Positions 46,620-57,509 are shown, numbered from the stretch's first letter. The stretch is 64,000 nt of DNA from Endomychus coccineus (GCA_958510875.1 OY294068.1:14981282-15045281), one strand, 5' to 3'. Translations and numbers: made by a program. Notes: generated by a model from the letters alone, not told the origin.

Positions 46620-47985
46620 TAAATTGATTTCATTTATAGACTTTCAAGTAAAAATATGACAAAATTCATATTGGAACCATTGCCTTTTCTATGAAAAAGC
46701 ATCAATCCTATAACTTTCTAAAAACTAATTAACATGAATTTGATGCTTTCCCTTTGATGAGATTAACAACATGCTAATACATGTATACAGCGTTTGTAAT
46801 TGTGTGAGAATTATGTATAGTGGTTTTATATTAGTATTTCATAAAGACACTGAAGCGATAATTGATTAAATATAGTATGGAGTTTCAAAAATTAACATAA
46901 TCATATACTGTTTTACTATCGCACACTGAGTATTTCACTGCACGGTTTTTCGACCGGAGGTCAACGCAATATTGACTTGTGCCATTGAAAACCTGGGATA
47001 AACTATGTAAATAGGAGCATATACATTTGCACAAACACCCGGTCGGTTCTGGGAGCTCTCAAATCACCCAGAGTCACATCAAGGCTTGTGCTGAAAATTT
47101 TTTAGTCATAATTGATGGAGATTTTAAGGGGTAGTTGGTGTTTTTCTCCCCAACTTCTACGCCACTGGAAAAAGTACGCTTTTGAGACAACCATTTGAAC
47201 CGCCATTGTTTTCTACACAAAAAAGGTACTCCTGATCATAAGCTCTACAGTTGACCGTTTTTGAGAAAAATCAACTTTTATGTTGAAAAACAATTTTTGG
47301 TTTTGTTACTTGTTCTAACGTTTGAATGAATTTTGTTTCATTAGTTTTCAGCTGTTGGTGAATAATTGTTTTATATCTAGAAGCTCAGCCTCTTTGATGA
47401 GTTTATTTGAAGAAAACAAATGTCTTTTTTCCATTTTTAACTGTTATATGATGATAAGATACGATTTTTTATGCATGCTAATATACAAGTATTCATATAT
47501 AGAGGATAAAATCAATATTGAAAAATTCATTCGTTTTATAGATAAATGTATCACAGAGAATTGTTCCATTATGGTTTTGAACTTTTTTGGTTCATAGTTT
47601 TAATAATTCCAATATTTCAAAAATTCAAAAGAGTTATAGCTTGGAGCATTTTTTGACTTAGACATATTTCTGTAATTCATTATGTTTGTTAATCCTTTTA
47701 AGGTGGGAATGAATATCAGTTTTTATGAAGGCCCTTTTATAATTTTTATATGCAAATATTAAAGCATCCAATATAAAATGAGATGCCTGGAGTGATAGTC
47801 GAAATATGCGTTCAAATTTGCTACAATTACCCTAAAGAATGATGCCATATTTCAAATGCGATTCACAGAGAGCGAAATAAGCTATTCTCAGATTTTGTGA
47901 TACCTGGTTGGATAGGCGCCTCGAGTCTAAATGCGTTGCAAGGAATTTCACGTGAACTGCAACTACCTGTTTCAGAATAAAGATT
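46620..47985. other. No gene seen
   Basis: Non-coding as far as can be read. The ORF at 47322-47597 shows no family resemblance. Confidence 0.4.
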
Positions 47986-47989
47986 AGTT

Positions 47990-48150
47990 TCTCATTATAT
48001 ATAAATTCTCGGGAAATAGGTCAAACTAACACATATTCTTAATATTTTCGTCTTTACGTACATTTCCGTCTCACGACCATCATTAGAAGACGTACCTATG
48101 TCTAACACGGGATTTCCCAAAATCAATTGTATCATCACAGGAACACAATT
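47990..48150 (-). repeat. Hammerhead repeat, degenerate copy, left half of a head-to-head pair
   Basis: The minus strand ends in the family's terminal block (CCCGAGAATTTATATATAAT). The ribozyme region (48049-48092) has CTAATGA instead of CTGATGA and GGAAA instead of CGAAA, so it should not cleave. Stem I complementarity (CGTCTT/AAGACG) survives. Confidence 0.65.
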
Positions 48151-48330
48151 CGTGCGATAAGGACGCTATGTAATGATACCATTGTTTTTGAGAAATCCCG
48201 TGTTAGACATTGATACGTCTTCAGATGATGGTCGTGGAACCGAAACGTACGTAAAGACGAAAATAATAAGAATTTGTGTTAGTGTGACCTATTTACCGAG
48301 AATGTATATATAATTCATACCTGGTTCAAG
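48150..48330 (+). repeat. Hammerhead repeat, degenerate copy, right half of a head-to-head pair
   Basis: The block order is the same as at 49222-49436: GTGCGATAAGGACGCT, GAAATCCCGTGTTAGACA, ribozyme region 48216-48258, GTGACCTATTT, then TATATATAATTCATACCTGG. The core has CAGATGA instead of CTGATGA and stem II is weakened. GAAACGTACGTA and stem I (CGTCTT/AAGACG) are intact. With 47990-48150 it makes a palindrome of about 340 bp. Confidence 0.7.
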
Positions 48331-49190
48331 AATCATTATGAATTAGTTTCTGTGTTTCTTCATGGTTCAAATCAAGCCCGTTATCAAAGGACCATCTCTC
48401 TGCTTTGCTTATGACAATGTCACATGTTTCGGCAGTTGTATTGACATCAGAATACTCAGAAGAAACATTTTTCTCATTTGCAAAAAGCAGTGTAAAGAAT
48501 TCTTTCATGAATGATGGAAAATCATTTACGTAGATCAAGAATAGTAGCGGACCTAGCACTGGACCCTGAGGTACCCCGATATCAACAAGTTCAAGGTCAT
48601 ACCAATTTCCATCTACATTGACAGTTTGGTATCTGTTGGTTAGGTATGAACGAATCATAGCTAAACTTACATCATCAAAACGATATTTTTCCAACTTTTC
48701 AATAAGGATATAATGTGGAACGCAATGAAAAGGCTTTGAGATTAAGTTCGATTTCGATTCAAATGAAAGACTCACACTTTCTACAAGTTCAATATTGGCC
48801 TAGATAGTACTTCGTCTTAAACCGTACTGCAGTTCTGAAAAAAAATGTTATCTTCAAAATACCCCGAAATTTCATTTTTCTCAAGAATATTTGCAAAAGT
48901 CAGTATAAGTGATATTGGTTTGAAGTTATCCACTATAAGTTCATCTTTTTTCAATAAGGTTATGTATCTCGAAAGTTTCAAGCAGTCAGGAAAAACTCCA
49001 TTTTACAGACATCGATTTTAAGATTTGTGAGAGGATATATCAAAGGGTTATTCATTTTTTTACTCAGCCAACTTGACAGACCATAATAATCTCTTTGGTT
49101 GTTCTTAGAGTGATGGTATTTTGTCTCTAACATTATTGAGAGTAATCTCAGCGAATGAGAAAATTATTGTGTGAAATTTCGAGAACAATA
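48330..49190 (-). mobile_element. Jockey-like LINE RT fragment between two hammerhead repeats (family C)
   Basis: The minus ORF 48326-48775 reads LIEKLEKYRFDDVSLAMIRS, then YLTNRYQTVNVDG, then VDIGVPQGPVLGPLLFLIYV and NDFPSF. The catalytic box is LLFANEKN, that is FANE instead of FADD. Upstream (48780-49100) further RT sequence is present in broken frames. The fragment begins and ends almost exactly where the hammerhead repeats at 48330 and about 49200 stop and start. Confidence 0.75.
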
Positions 49191-49221
49191 TCTAAATTAA
49201 GGACTATTATACTTTAATATT

Positions 49222-49436
49222 AACGATACAATTTTCGATTATTCGTGGTTCTGTTCGTTTCGACGGCGTGGGCTTTTTGATTGAAAATTGTGCGATATGG
49301 ACGCTTGTGCTAATTATTTTTAATTAACCCCTTTTTACATAATAAGTCTTCTGATGAAGGTCGTGAGACCGAAACGTACGTAAAGACGAAATTTTAAAAC
49401 AGAGTGTTATTGTGACCTATTTCCCGAGAAACTTTA
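49222..49436 (+). repeat. Hammerhead-ribozyme repeat, intact-core copy
   Basis: The unit starts TACAATTTTCGATTATTCGT. It contains GTGCGATATGGACGCTTGTG, the ribozyme (49346-49387), GTGTTATTGTGACCTATTTC, and ends CCGAGAAACTTTATATA. At about 210-215 bp it defines the minimal shared unit of the family. No ORF is present. Confidence 0.75.
49346..49387 (+). ncRNA. Small hammerhead ribozyme (type I), core intact
   Basis: Stem I strand GTCTT (49346-49350) is followed by core CTGATGA (49351-49357), one extra A (49358), and stem II GGTC-GTGA-GACC (49359-49370). GAAA (49371-49374) follows. Stem III is 3 bp with a 2-nt loop (within ACGTACGT). The cleavage triplet GTA ends at 49382, and AAGAC (49383-49387) pairs with GTCTT. 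Predicted cleavage lies between 49382 and 49383. All invariant core bases are present. The extra base before stem II departs from the classical consensus. An element RNA carrying it could be self-processed, probably as a dimer. Confidence 0.7.
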
Positions 49437-49440
49437 TATA

Positions 49441-50455
49441 CATTAAGTACTATATTGTACCAGAAAAGACTATGCTGCCAAATTTTAATGCTACATATTC
49501 CTATGTTTTGCATGATACTTCTTATAGACCTAAATTCGTATTCATATTCCTCCCTTATATTAGGCTAAGATAATAATTTTAATATTCGCCCAGCACGCCA
49601 TTTGCAGTTCAAATATCGATGGAGATCGTAGATTAAACAATAATCTATTTTCGTTTGGCCATTATGAGTTATATGGTTGTTGTATTTCATTACACGAAAT
49701 TTATAGGTCTTTCCCCTGCGCCACGCTATGTGTTTTAGGTCTCCAGTTGGGGATAGCTTACCGGCACTAACTTTTATTGTCGCCGAGATGGCACAACTGG
49801 CTTTGCTTTCCTTCATTAGAGTTTGATGGTAGTTTGGTATGCCATAAAATAAGCTAATCTGCGTTCACATGTGCAAACTTCGTTAAACTTTATTGCATTT
49901 TATGAATAATGAGATTATTATTGCTGTAATTGAAATTGAACATGGTTTTAATTAGGGAGCAATTTTCTTAAGTAGCAGAAAAGGCAGCGATCATTGAATA
50001 TAAAACAAGAAATATTTGACATTACTCGTCTATAAAACGTGGAAGTCTTTACTCGATAACCTAAATAGCGCTGAATGTTAGAGCGATAAATAAAATAATC
50101 CGTGTATCGGATTTCAATTCAAATTAACATTCTGCAATCGTTATAGTACTTCTATGCAGACAATCTCCTGAATGTTGAGAGTAATGCTTCTTTCAGTTAC
50201 TGGTACGTGGAGATATATTTCTGATCTAGATATAGATTCAGGATTGGAAGTTGCTTAGTCAGATCTACGTCACCAAATTCGCATGATTATAATAATGTTT
50301 CATATAACATCAACTAGGACTAAGTGAACAAATGAGGCATACATTGGAGTGTTCAAAGTTAGAACATAAGAAATAACAGATCACTAGAAAACATGATCGG
50401 AACATTAAACACCTACTGTTTTGGGAAGGCTATTAATCCATTATGTTCCTGTGAA
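49441..50455. other. No gene seen
   Basis: The minus ORF at 49565-49816 has no recognisable family, and the rest is AT-rich. Confidence 0.4.
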
Positions 50456-50459
50456 TGAC

Positions 50460-51860
50460 TATTGGCATTAGTTCAGATGGTAGCGGGCTTAATAGAAAGT
50501 TCATTGCACTTGGCCAAAGACGCTTGTACACTATCTCCTGCTATGTTTTTCAGGGGGTATATGGAGACCCCGCTGCTCGACAGAATCCTAAAATGTTTTT
50601 TGGTGTTCATAATCCATCCTATTACCTCTAGCAGAATATCATGTCTCTCCGATGTTTGTTTGATAGAGCTTGTAGAGATCTTGTTAAATGCCCCCTCTGT
50701 GTCCAAGATGGCACCAATGCTGACTCCGTTCCACTTACGCTGATGCTTCATAAAAACAACAGCCTAGAGGAGGGCCGTCTTGACAGATCTGCCCATCTGA
50801 TAAGCATGTTGTTCCTTGTGAAGGGGGTAATGCTTCAGAGGTTCCGCCTTAAGATACCAATCTAGAAGTCTTTCTAACTTATAGGCCGGTAATCTTTGAC
50901 GTTTACATAGATCTTCTTACCCGTTTTAGGAAGGAAGGTAAAATGAGTTCTCTTTCACTCCTTGCCTCTAGGCCTCTCTGTGGAGTGGGTGTCGTTGTCA
51001 CTCTTCCGAAGGCTAATATCCGGGAAATTAGCTTTCATCAACAGCTCAAGTGTCTCTTCTGGGGACTTGTTGTAGCCCTCATGTTGTTCCTTCAAGAACC
51101 GCCTCTGACTGATTCTGTGCCGATTCCAGGCCTTCCTGGTCCCGACTTTCCTAGCTCTATTGAAGAGCCACTTCGTTTCCCTCTTGCACTGTTCAAGATC
51201 CGTACCTCTGTCTGAAATCTACAGCTTATCAGTCGTGCCATAATTGCTCTTGAACAGCTCAAGGTCGACTTGGATTGTCTCGATCGTAACCTTCCCAGTT
51301 TGTATTCCATTGATCTGTCACTCCAACGTCTGCTTACACCACTCTGATGTGTCTATGATCCGAGAATGGGAGCTCCTCAGAAACTTTCCACTCCTGCAGC
51401 TTAGCTCTCGTGTTGCGCAGAGAGTAAGATCTAAGACCTCTTGCCTGTTGACAGTGACAAAGGTCGGTTCAAAACCGTCATTCACAAATTCTAGATTCTT
51501 TTTTACTTGAAATTCGAGAAGTTCCAGACCCATTTCATTGCCATCGCTGCTACCCCAGATGACATAGTGACTAAAGTATCTCACTAGTCTTCCCACCTCC
51601 TCTGGAGGCGACTCTCATGATGAAAGTAGACGAAAGTCATTATCAGCTTTCCGCTTCTTCCTTTGCTTAAATCCTCATACCCAACCCTGCCAGGTCTCTG
51701 GTAGAGAATTCTTGAAACAAGGCCACCTGTAGACCTCTGCTGATAATATAAGCTCTAGGCTGTGCATGCGAACCACCAGCATAGAGCCTTCTAGTTAAGC
51801 TCAACCCATGAATGTGACTGTGGGAACACGATGGTTTTTGTATGAGAGGCATTCCCGTGA
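50460..51860 (-). mobile_element. I/LOA/R1-type LINE: endonuclease and part of RT (family B)
   Basis: In minus-strand order, 51850-51600 encodes an APE-type endonuclease start (GLSLTRRLYAGGSHAQPRAY). Then 51596-51318 encodes HYVIWGSSDGNEMGLELLEF, KNLEFVNDGFEPTFVT and NRQEVLDLTLC, the classic catalytic end of LINE endonucleases (usually HHxIWGSSD). Linker sequence follows. 50751-50473 encodes GVSIGAILDTEGAFNKIS, the RT block usually written GAFLDIEGAFNNV. Frameshifts are frequent and the catalytic YADD part is absent. The plus-strand ORFs here are shadows. Confidence 0.75.
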
Positions 51861-51892
51861 ATGACGCTGTGATATTGATCTGAACAGTACTG

Positions 51893-52095
51893 TGTTACTT
51901 TCGATTACTCGTGTTTCTGTTCCCTTCGGGGACATGGGCATTTTTAATTGAAATAGGTGCTTGATATAAATAGTTTTAAGAAATCCCGTTTTATACATTG
52001 ATACTCCTTCTGATGATGGTCGTGAAACCGGAAGGACGAAAATAATAAACATATGTGTTAGTGTGACCTATTTCCCGAGAATTTATATATAATTT
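51893..52095 (+). repeat. Hammerhead repeat, degenerate copy
   Basis: The full set of flanking blocks is present (TTTCGATTACTCGTG, GAAATCCCGTTTTA, GTGTTAGTGTGACCTATTTC, CCGAGAATTTATATATAAT). The ribozyme (52005-52037) keeps CTGATGA (52010-52016) but lost stem III and part of GAAA by a deletion of about 9 nt. Stem I is changed on both sides yet still pairs (TCCTT/AAGGA). Confidence 0.7.
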
Positions 52096-52099
52096 TTAA

Positions 52100-53115
52100 T
52101 ACTTTTTATTTTGAATCTTTATAATAAAGTATTTTCATACACTAATAGTTAACTATAACTTTGATAATATATCAGTTAAAATTAGAAATTATTAAATTGT
52201 TCTTTCTGTTTACCCTTGTTTCTACTCGCATATTCTAGTATATACATCTAATTGGTCCTATTTGGTTCAGCAGTGTTTCAAAGTCACTGCTTGATATACT
52301 TATGAAGCTTTTTGAATGGCCACCACAAGTTCATTGTTCGTCAGCGATCAAACTTGCCACCATACTTGTCCGTTGTTCATATAGTGAACAGTTTATTTCT
52401 GTGTTAATGCATTTATGTTTAGCATCAAAGTTTAGTTCTATCACATAAGTGTTCCATTCCGCTCTCATTGCTAATGTTCTAACATCGTCGAGTGTAAATT
52501 GATCAAGATGCAAGAAACACAGATTGAAGAGATGATAGTGCAGAGAGAAGACGTAACGGACACCAGAGTTCGTATTGTATACATACAAATAGGTTTAATT
52601 CACTCTCTTATAAGTATCGGCACCTTCAGATGTCTTTGTGTAGACACGCTCCGGCGACTAGATTCTGCATTCTATTTATTGAAGCAGCCATTCGTGTCAC
52701 TCACAATACCAACGAAATGTTGGCCAGATGACAGACGATTCTACTTGGACAGATTTGACGTGAACTCCGAGATGCTAATAACAAAAATTAATTAGAAGAT
52801 TTAATACTTCTTTGGTAGTAATTACATCCCGCGGTTATCACTCTTACATAAGACTCTATCTACTTTATACGGTAATGAGTACCTCACGATTTTCTGTTGA
52901 AATACCCATCCAAATTCAATTCGGAGACAAATACTACCAGTCAGTTCATGAAGTTATACGATTAATTATAATTCTCGAATATTTTTATTAATCAATTTAG
53001 TGAGAATACAATTCAATCACTAGTTAATGTACGAGCATGAAAGAATAGTTTCCAGTAATTATGGAAATGATGCAATATATTTGAAGGCATGAAAAAAATG
53101 TAATTTCGGACAACC
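52100..53115. other. No recognised gene; overlapping ORFs on both strands
   Basis: ORFs at 52331-52588 (minus) and 52499-52795 (plus, 98 codons) overlap each other. Neither shows a motif I can name. The plus ORF has a fairly ordinary composition and could be a remnant, but there is no supporting context. Confidence 0.3.
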
Positions 53116-53119
53116 TCAA

Positions 53120-54062
53120 GGATCTGGAACGTTCCCAAAGCTAGCAGAGCCATTTCAGAAAAATTAAAAAAAAAAACGTTATAATTATAGGCTATTTATA
53201 GGCTTCTTCAGACAAAACTATAAATTTTTAGGCACATTTAAAAACAAAAAAAGCCGAGACTCCGCTGGCTCAAAATTCACGTTTGAGGAAAGTCATTCGG
53301 TTGCAAAAATTATGAGCACTTTAAAGGCTCTTCAATTATGACAAGAAAAATGTATGTTATCCTTACAAACTGAGTGTTCCTTTTGTGGCCTCGGGTAAGA
53401 CTATCTGTAGGTCTACATGAGATCATAAAATTTGATGAAAATAGAAAATAGTTACATAGGATTATAGGCTATTTATAGGCATTTTTCGAACACAACTACC
53501 AATTCAAAATTCACGTTTGAAGAAAGTAATTCGCCTGCTGAAATAATAGGCACTCTATAGACTCTTCAATTATTATAAGAAAAATTCATTTTATTCTAGA
53601 AAAATGTGTGTTCCTGCTATGGCCTCGGTTTAGATGAACTGTAGGTCGGCATGGGATCATAAAATTTGATGAAAATAGAAAATAGCTACATAGAAATTAT
53701 AGGCTATTTATAGGCTTTTTTGAACATAACTACAAATTTTCAGGCACATTTCTCAAAACGAGGGTTTGCTTACCTAAGGTAAGCTAGCACAGCCAAATAA
53801 ATATTTACGTTTGAGGAATTATTCTTGTCACAATTGAAGAGTCTATAATTTTAGCACCCGAATTACTGCCCTCAAACGTGAATTTTTAGGTGACTCCGCT
53901 AACTGATCTTAAGCCAGTGAGCCCCCGGTTTTTTTACTTTTCAACTGTGCCTAAAAATTTATAGTTGTATCTGAAAAAAACTTATAAATAGCCAATAGTT
54001 ATCATGTATTTTTTTCATTCTTCTGAAATGGCTCTGCTAGCTTTGGGGACGTGAATCTGGAT
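53120..54062. mobile_element. Foldback element with internal tandem repeats
   Basis: The outer ends (ATCTGGAACGTTCCCAAAGC on the left and the complement of CCAGATTCACGTCCCCAAAG on the right) continue into long complementary arms containing GCTAGCAGAGCCATTTCAG and ATAAATTTTTAGGCAC. Inside, a unit of about 235-275 bp recurs, marked by ATAGGCTATTTATAGGC near 53187, 53464 and 53699 and by AAATTTGATGAAAATAGAAA near 53429 and 53668. No transposase is encoded. Confidence 0.75.
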
Positions 54063-54544
54063 GGAGCAGCCTTATAATACGTTCTGTTGGTGCTACTTTT
54101 AATCTTAGATCACGAGTGACTTCGTTACAATGTTCTGAAACCTTGAATTCCGAAAATGATTCATTTTATAACTTCAATAAAATCATACATTTGTATCGTG
54201 TATCCAAAATTAGTAACAATAGTATTCTAAACTCCCATGGAAAAGTACCAGCGGTTATTTATGATTATGAACAGGTATCTAAAAACAATAGTAGATTTTG
54301 TTGACCTCTTGGATTCTGACGAAAGTTATGAAACATATCCCGTATGAGAGGAGTTGGATTTTGTGGTTTTCCTAACCTTATACGATGATCAGTATCCGTA
54401 GAATTATGGCCATCCAACATTGTGTGAACTCAGCGGTGGATTAAAAAAAAATACTTTGACTACACGAGAGGAAAACGTATGACGTTCGAGGAACATCGTG
54501 TGAATCAGCGGTGAAATGTTGGGAAAGGAGATAAGTATTCGAAG

Positions 54545-55450
54545 CATTGGAGGTTGGTGTCAATAGAGATTCCTGTGGAACACCAGCGTTAATAGCCATT
54601 GTATCCGGAAAAACTGCGTCAACCATCACATTTTTCATTGCCATCATAATCTAGACGCTGGTCAAGATTCCAGAGTATAGTAGCAATCATAAATTTCTTG
54701 TTATTATTTTATACGCATTTTATTTCCTACTAATTTATTGCCAAACCGATAATGTTTATTCATTTTCATATAACATAATGAATGAATTCAGTTTCTAGAT
54801 CTGTGGTGGTGTCCTTAGTTTTGTTATTTAAAACTATCGGTTTTGACAACATCACGTTTCATTTATTGTTTTATTCTGTATCATAACCAATCAGAAGAAT
54901 AACTCTCTTATGAATAGAATCTAACAGATTCAGCATGTTCCAGAGAAGAAAACGGAACGAACTGTACTAGCATCCATCTAGCTATGTAGGCACTGGATAT
55001 CGATTCCAACATATTGTTGAAACAGAATAGGTACAAAGTTAGTATCAAGAGAGATCCCTGTGGAACAGCAGCGTTGATAGCCATTGTAATCGATACTGTA
55101 TCAACCATCACTATTGCATTTTCCATTACCACAATGATCCAGATGTAGGTCAAGATTTCAGAGTATAAGCAATCATAAATTGCTTGTTATTATTTTATAT
55201 GCATTTTATTTCCTTATATTTTATTGCCAAACCAATGAGGTTTATTCCTTTTCATATAACAGAATGAATGAAATTTTTAGGTCTGTGGTTTTAATAAAAC
55301 TAGTTGTTTTAACAACATCACGTTTCATTTGATGTTTTATTTTGTATCATAGTATCATAACCAATCAGAAGAATAGCTCTCTTATGAATAGAATCTAATT
55401 TGTTGCATTCTATACAAAAGAAATGGCACGAACTGTACTATCATCCATCA
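54545..55450 (-). mobile_element. Tandem duplication of a family A LINE RT fragment, unit about 480 bp
   Basis: Units at about 54545-54985 and 55030-55450 each begin with the block decoding (minus) as TMAINAGVPQESLLTPT or TMAINAAVPQGSLLILT, the GVPQGS motif region of a jockey-like RT. They continue through ATTGCCAAACC, TTTCATATAACA, CATCACGTTTCATTT and ATAACCAATCAGAAGAATA. Divergence shows the duplication is old. Confidence 0.65.
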
Positions 55451-55494
55451 AGATATGGAGGAACATATTGTATTTGTAAACCATTACATGGCTT

Positions 55495-55715
55495 GATCTG
55501 TCTGAGAGAAAACTTGTTATTAACCGGCAAACCATTTGACGGAAGTTTCTGAAGGAACTCGATCAAATGCTTTGAAGATAACCATAATAATGCTCCAGAT
55601 TATGACCATATTGAAACGCCTGTAGGAGATACGAAGTGCAAGTTGGAAAAACTGTATACCTATATTATGTACCCCCGCTGTTTGATAATTATGCCTCCTT
55701 TCATTCATTCATAAT
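55495..55715 (-). mobile_element. LINE RT fragment (family A)
   Basis: The minus strand reads IFKAFDRVPSETSVKWFAG, equivalent to the ISKAFDRVWHxxLLxKL block of jockey-like RTs, immediately upstream (in the sense of the element) of the duplicated GVPQGS fragments. Confidence 0.5.
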
Positions 55716-56820
55716 AAAAGTTAAGGAATTATTCCCAAGATAGGTGTATTTTGATGTATCCCATACTTCAATGATTGTCAATACATATTCAATGTCATTT
55801 TGCGATTTTGAAAAGCATCTGAGCATGTAAGGAATGATTTCCATTGATTATTGGTGGATTGGAACATACATCGGAACACAAAAGCATTATCTAGTGAATA
55901 GTAGATTGACATCAACAAAACTAAGAGTACGTTGCTTCTGAATATTCTCCGTTGAAATATAGATATTATCAATTCCTTTTGATAAGTTCAAATCATAATG
56001 GACCGTGAGAAATTTAAAGGAAACTGACGTGAGAATTACTTCAGAATACAATAGAAGATCCAGTTCATCGTTATTTTCATTATCATAATTCTGCACCTAC
56101 CACAATTTAATAAGTTCAAATGTACAGTTTGTGAGTTGATTATCGTTTAACTTCGCTTCGCACATATTATGATGGTCCTCATACTTTACATTCAAAGGTC
56201 GTTCATCTATAATTATTATGACCCAGAGAATAGAATAGATTTAGGAGGATTATAATTATATAGCAATCAGCAGAAATCACTAGTTTGTTCCAAAGCTCCA
56301 AATTTCTAAGCAACTCTTATGGAATGAATTCAACAGCTGCATGGTGTTTCCACTAATCATATTGGGCTAAATTTATTTAGGGCAATCCTTTTTTCCGCGT
56401 GAAACAGTTTCACTCTGACGTTTTTACAAAAATCCTGAGGTTCCCAAAGCTTTCTCAGCCATACTGGTTTGATTCAGGATGATGATGATAGACGAAGACC
56501 CCACTCGGAAGAAGGGAGATAGGTGCTGAGGAAGAGTCCACGATCCAGCATTTTGTCCAACAAACTACAATGGCTTCTCAGTATTCGCCATGAAGAAGTC
56601 CCGCCGAAACCTCTCGGAAAGAAATATGTTTAACATATATCAACAACTTGCTGGGTAATACAAATGAAGGGTGGTTTGATAGAACTTCTGATCGAGACAG
56701 TTGTGTCAAAGTTGTAAGTTTATTCTTATTCAATAGTCTTTGCCAGTTCATCAGGAAAATTATTCTGATTACCACTTATGTAGGGGAGTAAATGTGAATC
56801 TGATCTGTGAGTTTATTCAT
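55716..56820. other. No gene seen
   Basis: AT-rich. A short piece near 56440-56470 (GAGGTTCCCAAAGCTTTCTC) resembles the termini of the foldback at 53120-54062 and may be a relic of it. Confidence 0.35.
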
Positions 56821-56829
56821 CGAATTCTT

Positions 56830-57235
56830 GACTTATCATCAGCAGTAGTGGCCTCCTGTTGGTTCCAAACCTACAGACTGCCAAACAATAATCTTTCACA
56901 TAGTTTCCTTTTCAGTCACAATTGTGCACGCTTTTATCAACAATAATATATTCAACAACATGATGATTACGTAGAATTCCAATTTATTCTCTAGCTACCT
57001 TCCGAGTTATTACTTCAACAATCGTGAATATATCAGATTCGAGATTTTAATCTTCGAAATAAGCATTGATTTATCATCAGCGGTAGTGGCCGCGCGATTG
57101 AAACGTTTGACCAGAAATCATTTTGCTCCTGGAAGTACAGGTTCGAAACCTACAGACTACCAAACATTTTTTTTTACATATCTTCCTTTCCGGTCACAAT
57201 TGTATACGTTTTGATCATGATAAAAACATCCGATA
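56830..57235 (+). mobile_element. Pair of tRNA-derived SINE-like repeats
   Basis: Two direct copies (about 56830-56980 and 57068-57235) begin with TTATCATCAGCRGTAGTGGC, which contains an A-box-like AGCGGTAGTGG. They carry a B-box: a perfect GGTTCGAAACC at 57140-57150 in the second, GGTTCCAAACC at 56861-56871 in the first. The shared 3' part includes CTACAGACTRCCAAACA and GTCACAATTGT. The first copy has about 50 bp deleted between the boxes. The second fits a Pol III-type SINE head, though no tRNA cloverleaf was verified. Confidence 0.5.
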
Positions 57236-57288
57236 TTAGCTTCAACTACTCGAAAGGCTACATACAATCTTTAGTATAAGGTGCCATC

Positions 57289-57509
57289 CATAGTCAAAGT
57301 ATAAAGGTCTGCTGGAGCCTCACTACCACCGTTTCTCGCGCTAGGTGACATTACCTAGCTCCTCCAATCACATCGCCGGCACGTAACAATATCATATTAT
57401 GTCGTCGTCAATAACATTGAATAAACGAAATAAACGACCAATCAGCTTGCACTCGAATTTTAAAAAGAGTAGAGGGGAGGCTCCAGCAGACTTTTATACT
57501 TGGACTATG
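57289..57509. mobile_element. hAT-like MITE with 8-bp target duplication
   Basis: The 221-bp element has inverted termini CATAGTCAAAGTATAAAGG and the complement of CTTTTATACTTGGACTATG. The match extends over about 33 bp, through GTCTGCTGGAGCCTC. The flanks carry a perfect 8-bp direct repeat GTGCCATC (57281-57288, 57510-57517). An 8-bp duplication is typical of hAT insertions. No transposase is present. Confidence 0.8.

Noticed and set aside
46134..46622. 162-codon plus-strand ORF
   Set aside because: It lies largely in the right arm of a palindromic MITE, and its apparent length reflects AT-rich inverted-repeat sequence, not coding.
48330..49190. RT between hammerhead repeats as a Penelope-like element
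   Set aside because: The motif GVPQGPVLGPLLFLIYVND is jockey-like non-LTR. No GIY-YIG endonuclease or Penelope-type RT motif is visible.
52331..52795. Overlapping opposite-strand ORFs as a host gene
   Set aside because: No splice-site support, no recognisable domain, and both strands are open equally.
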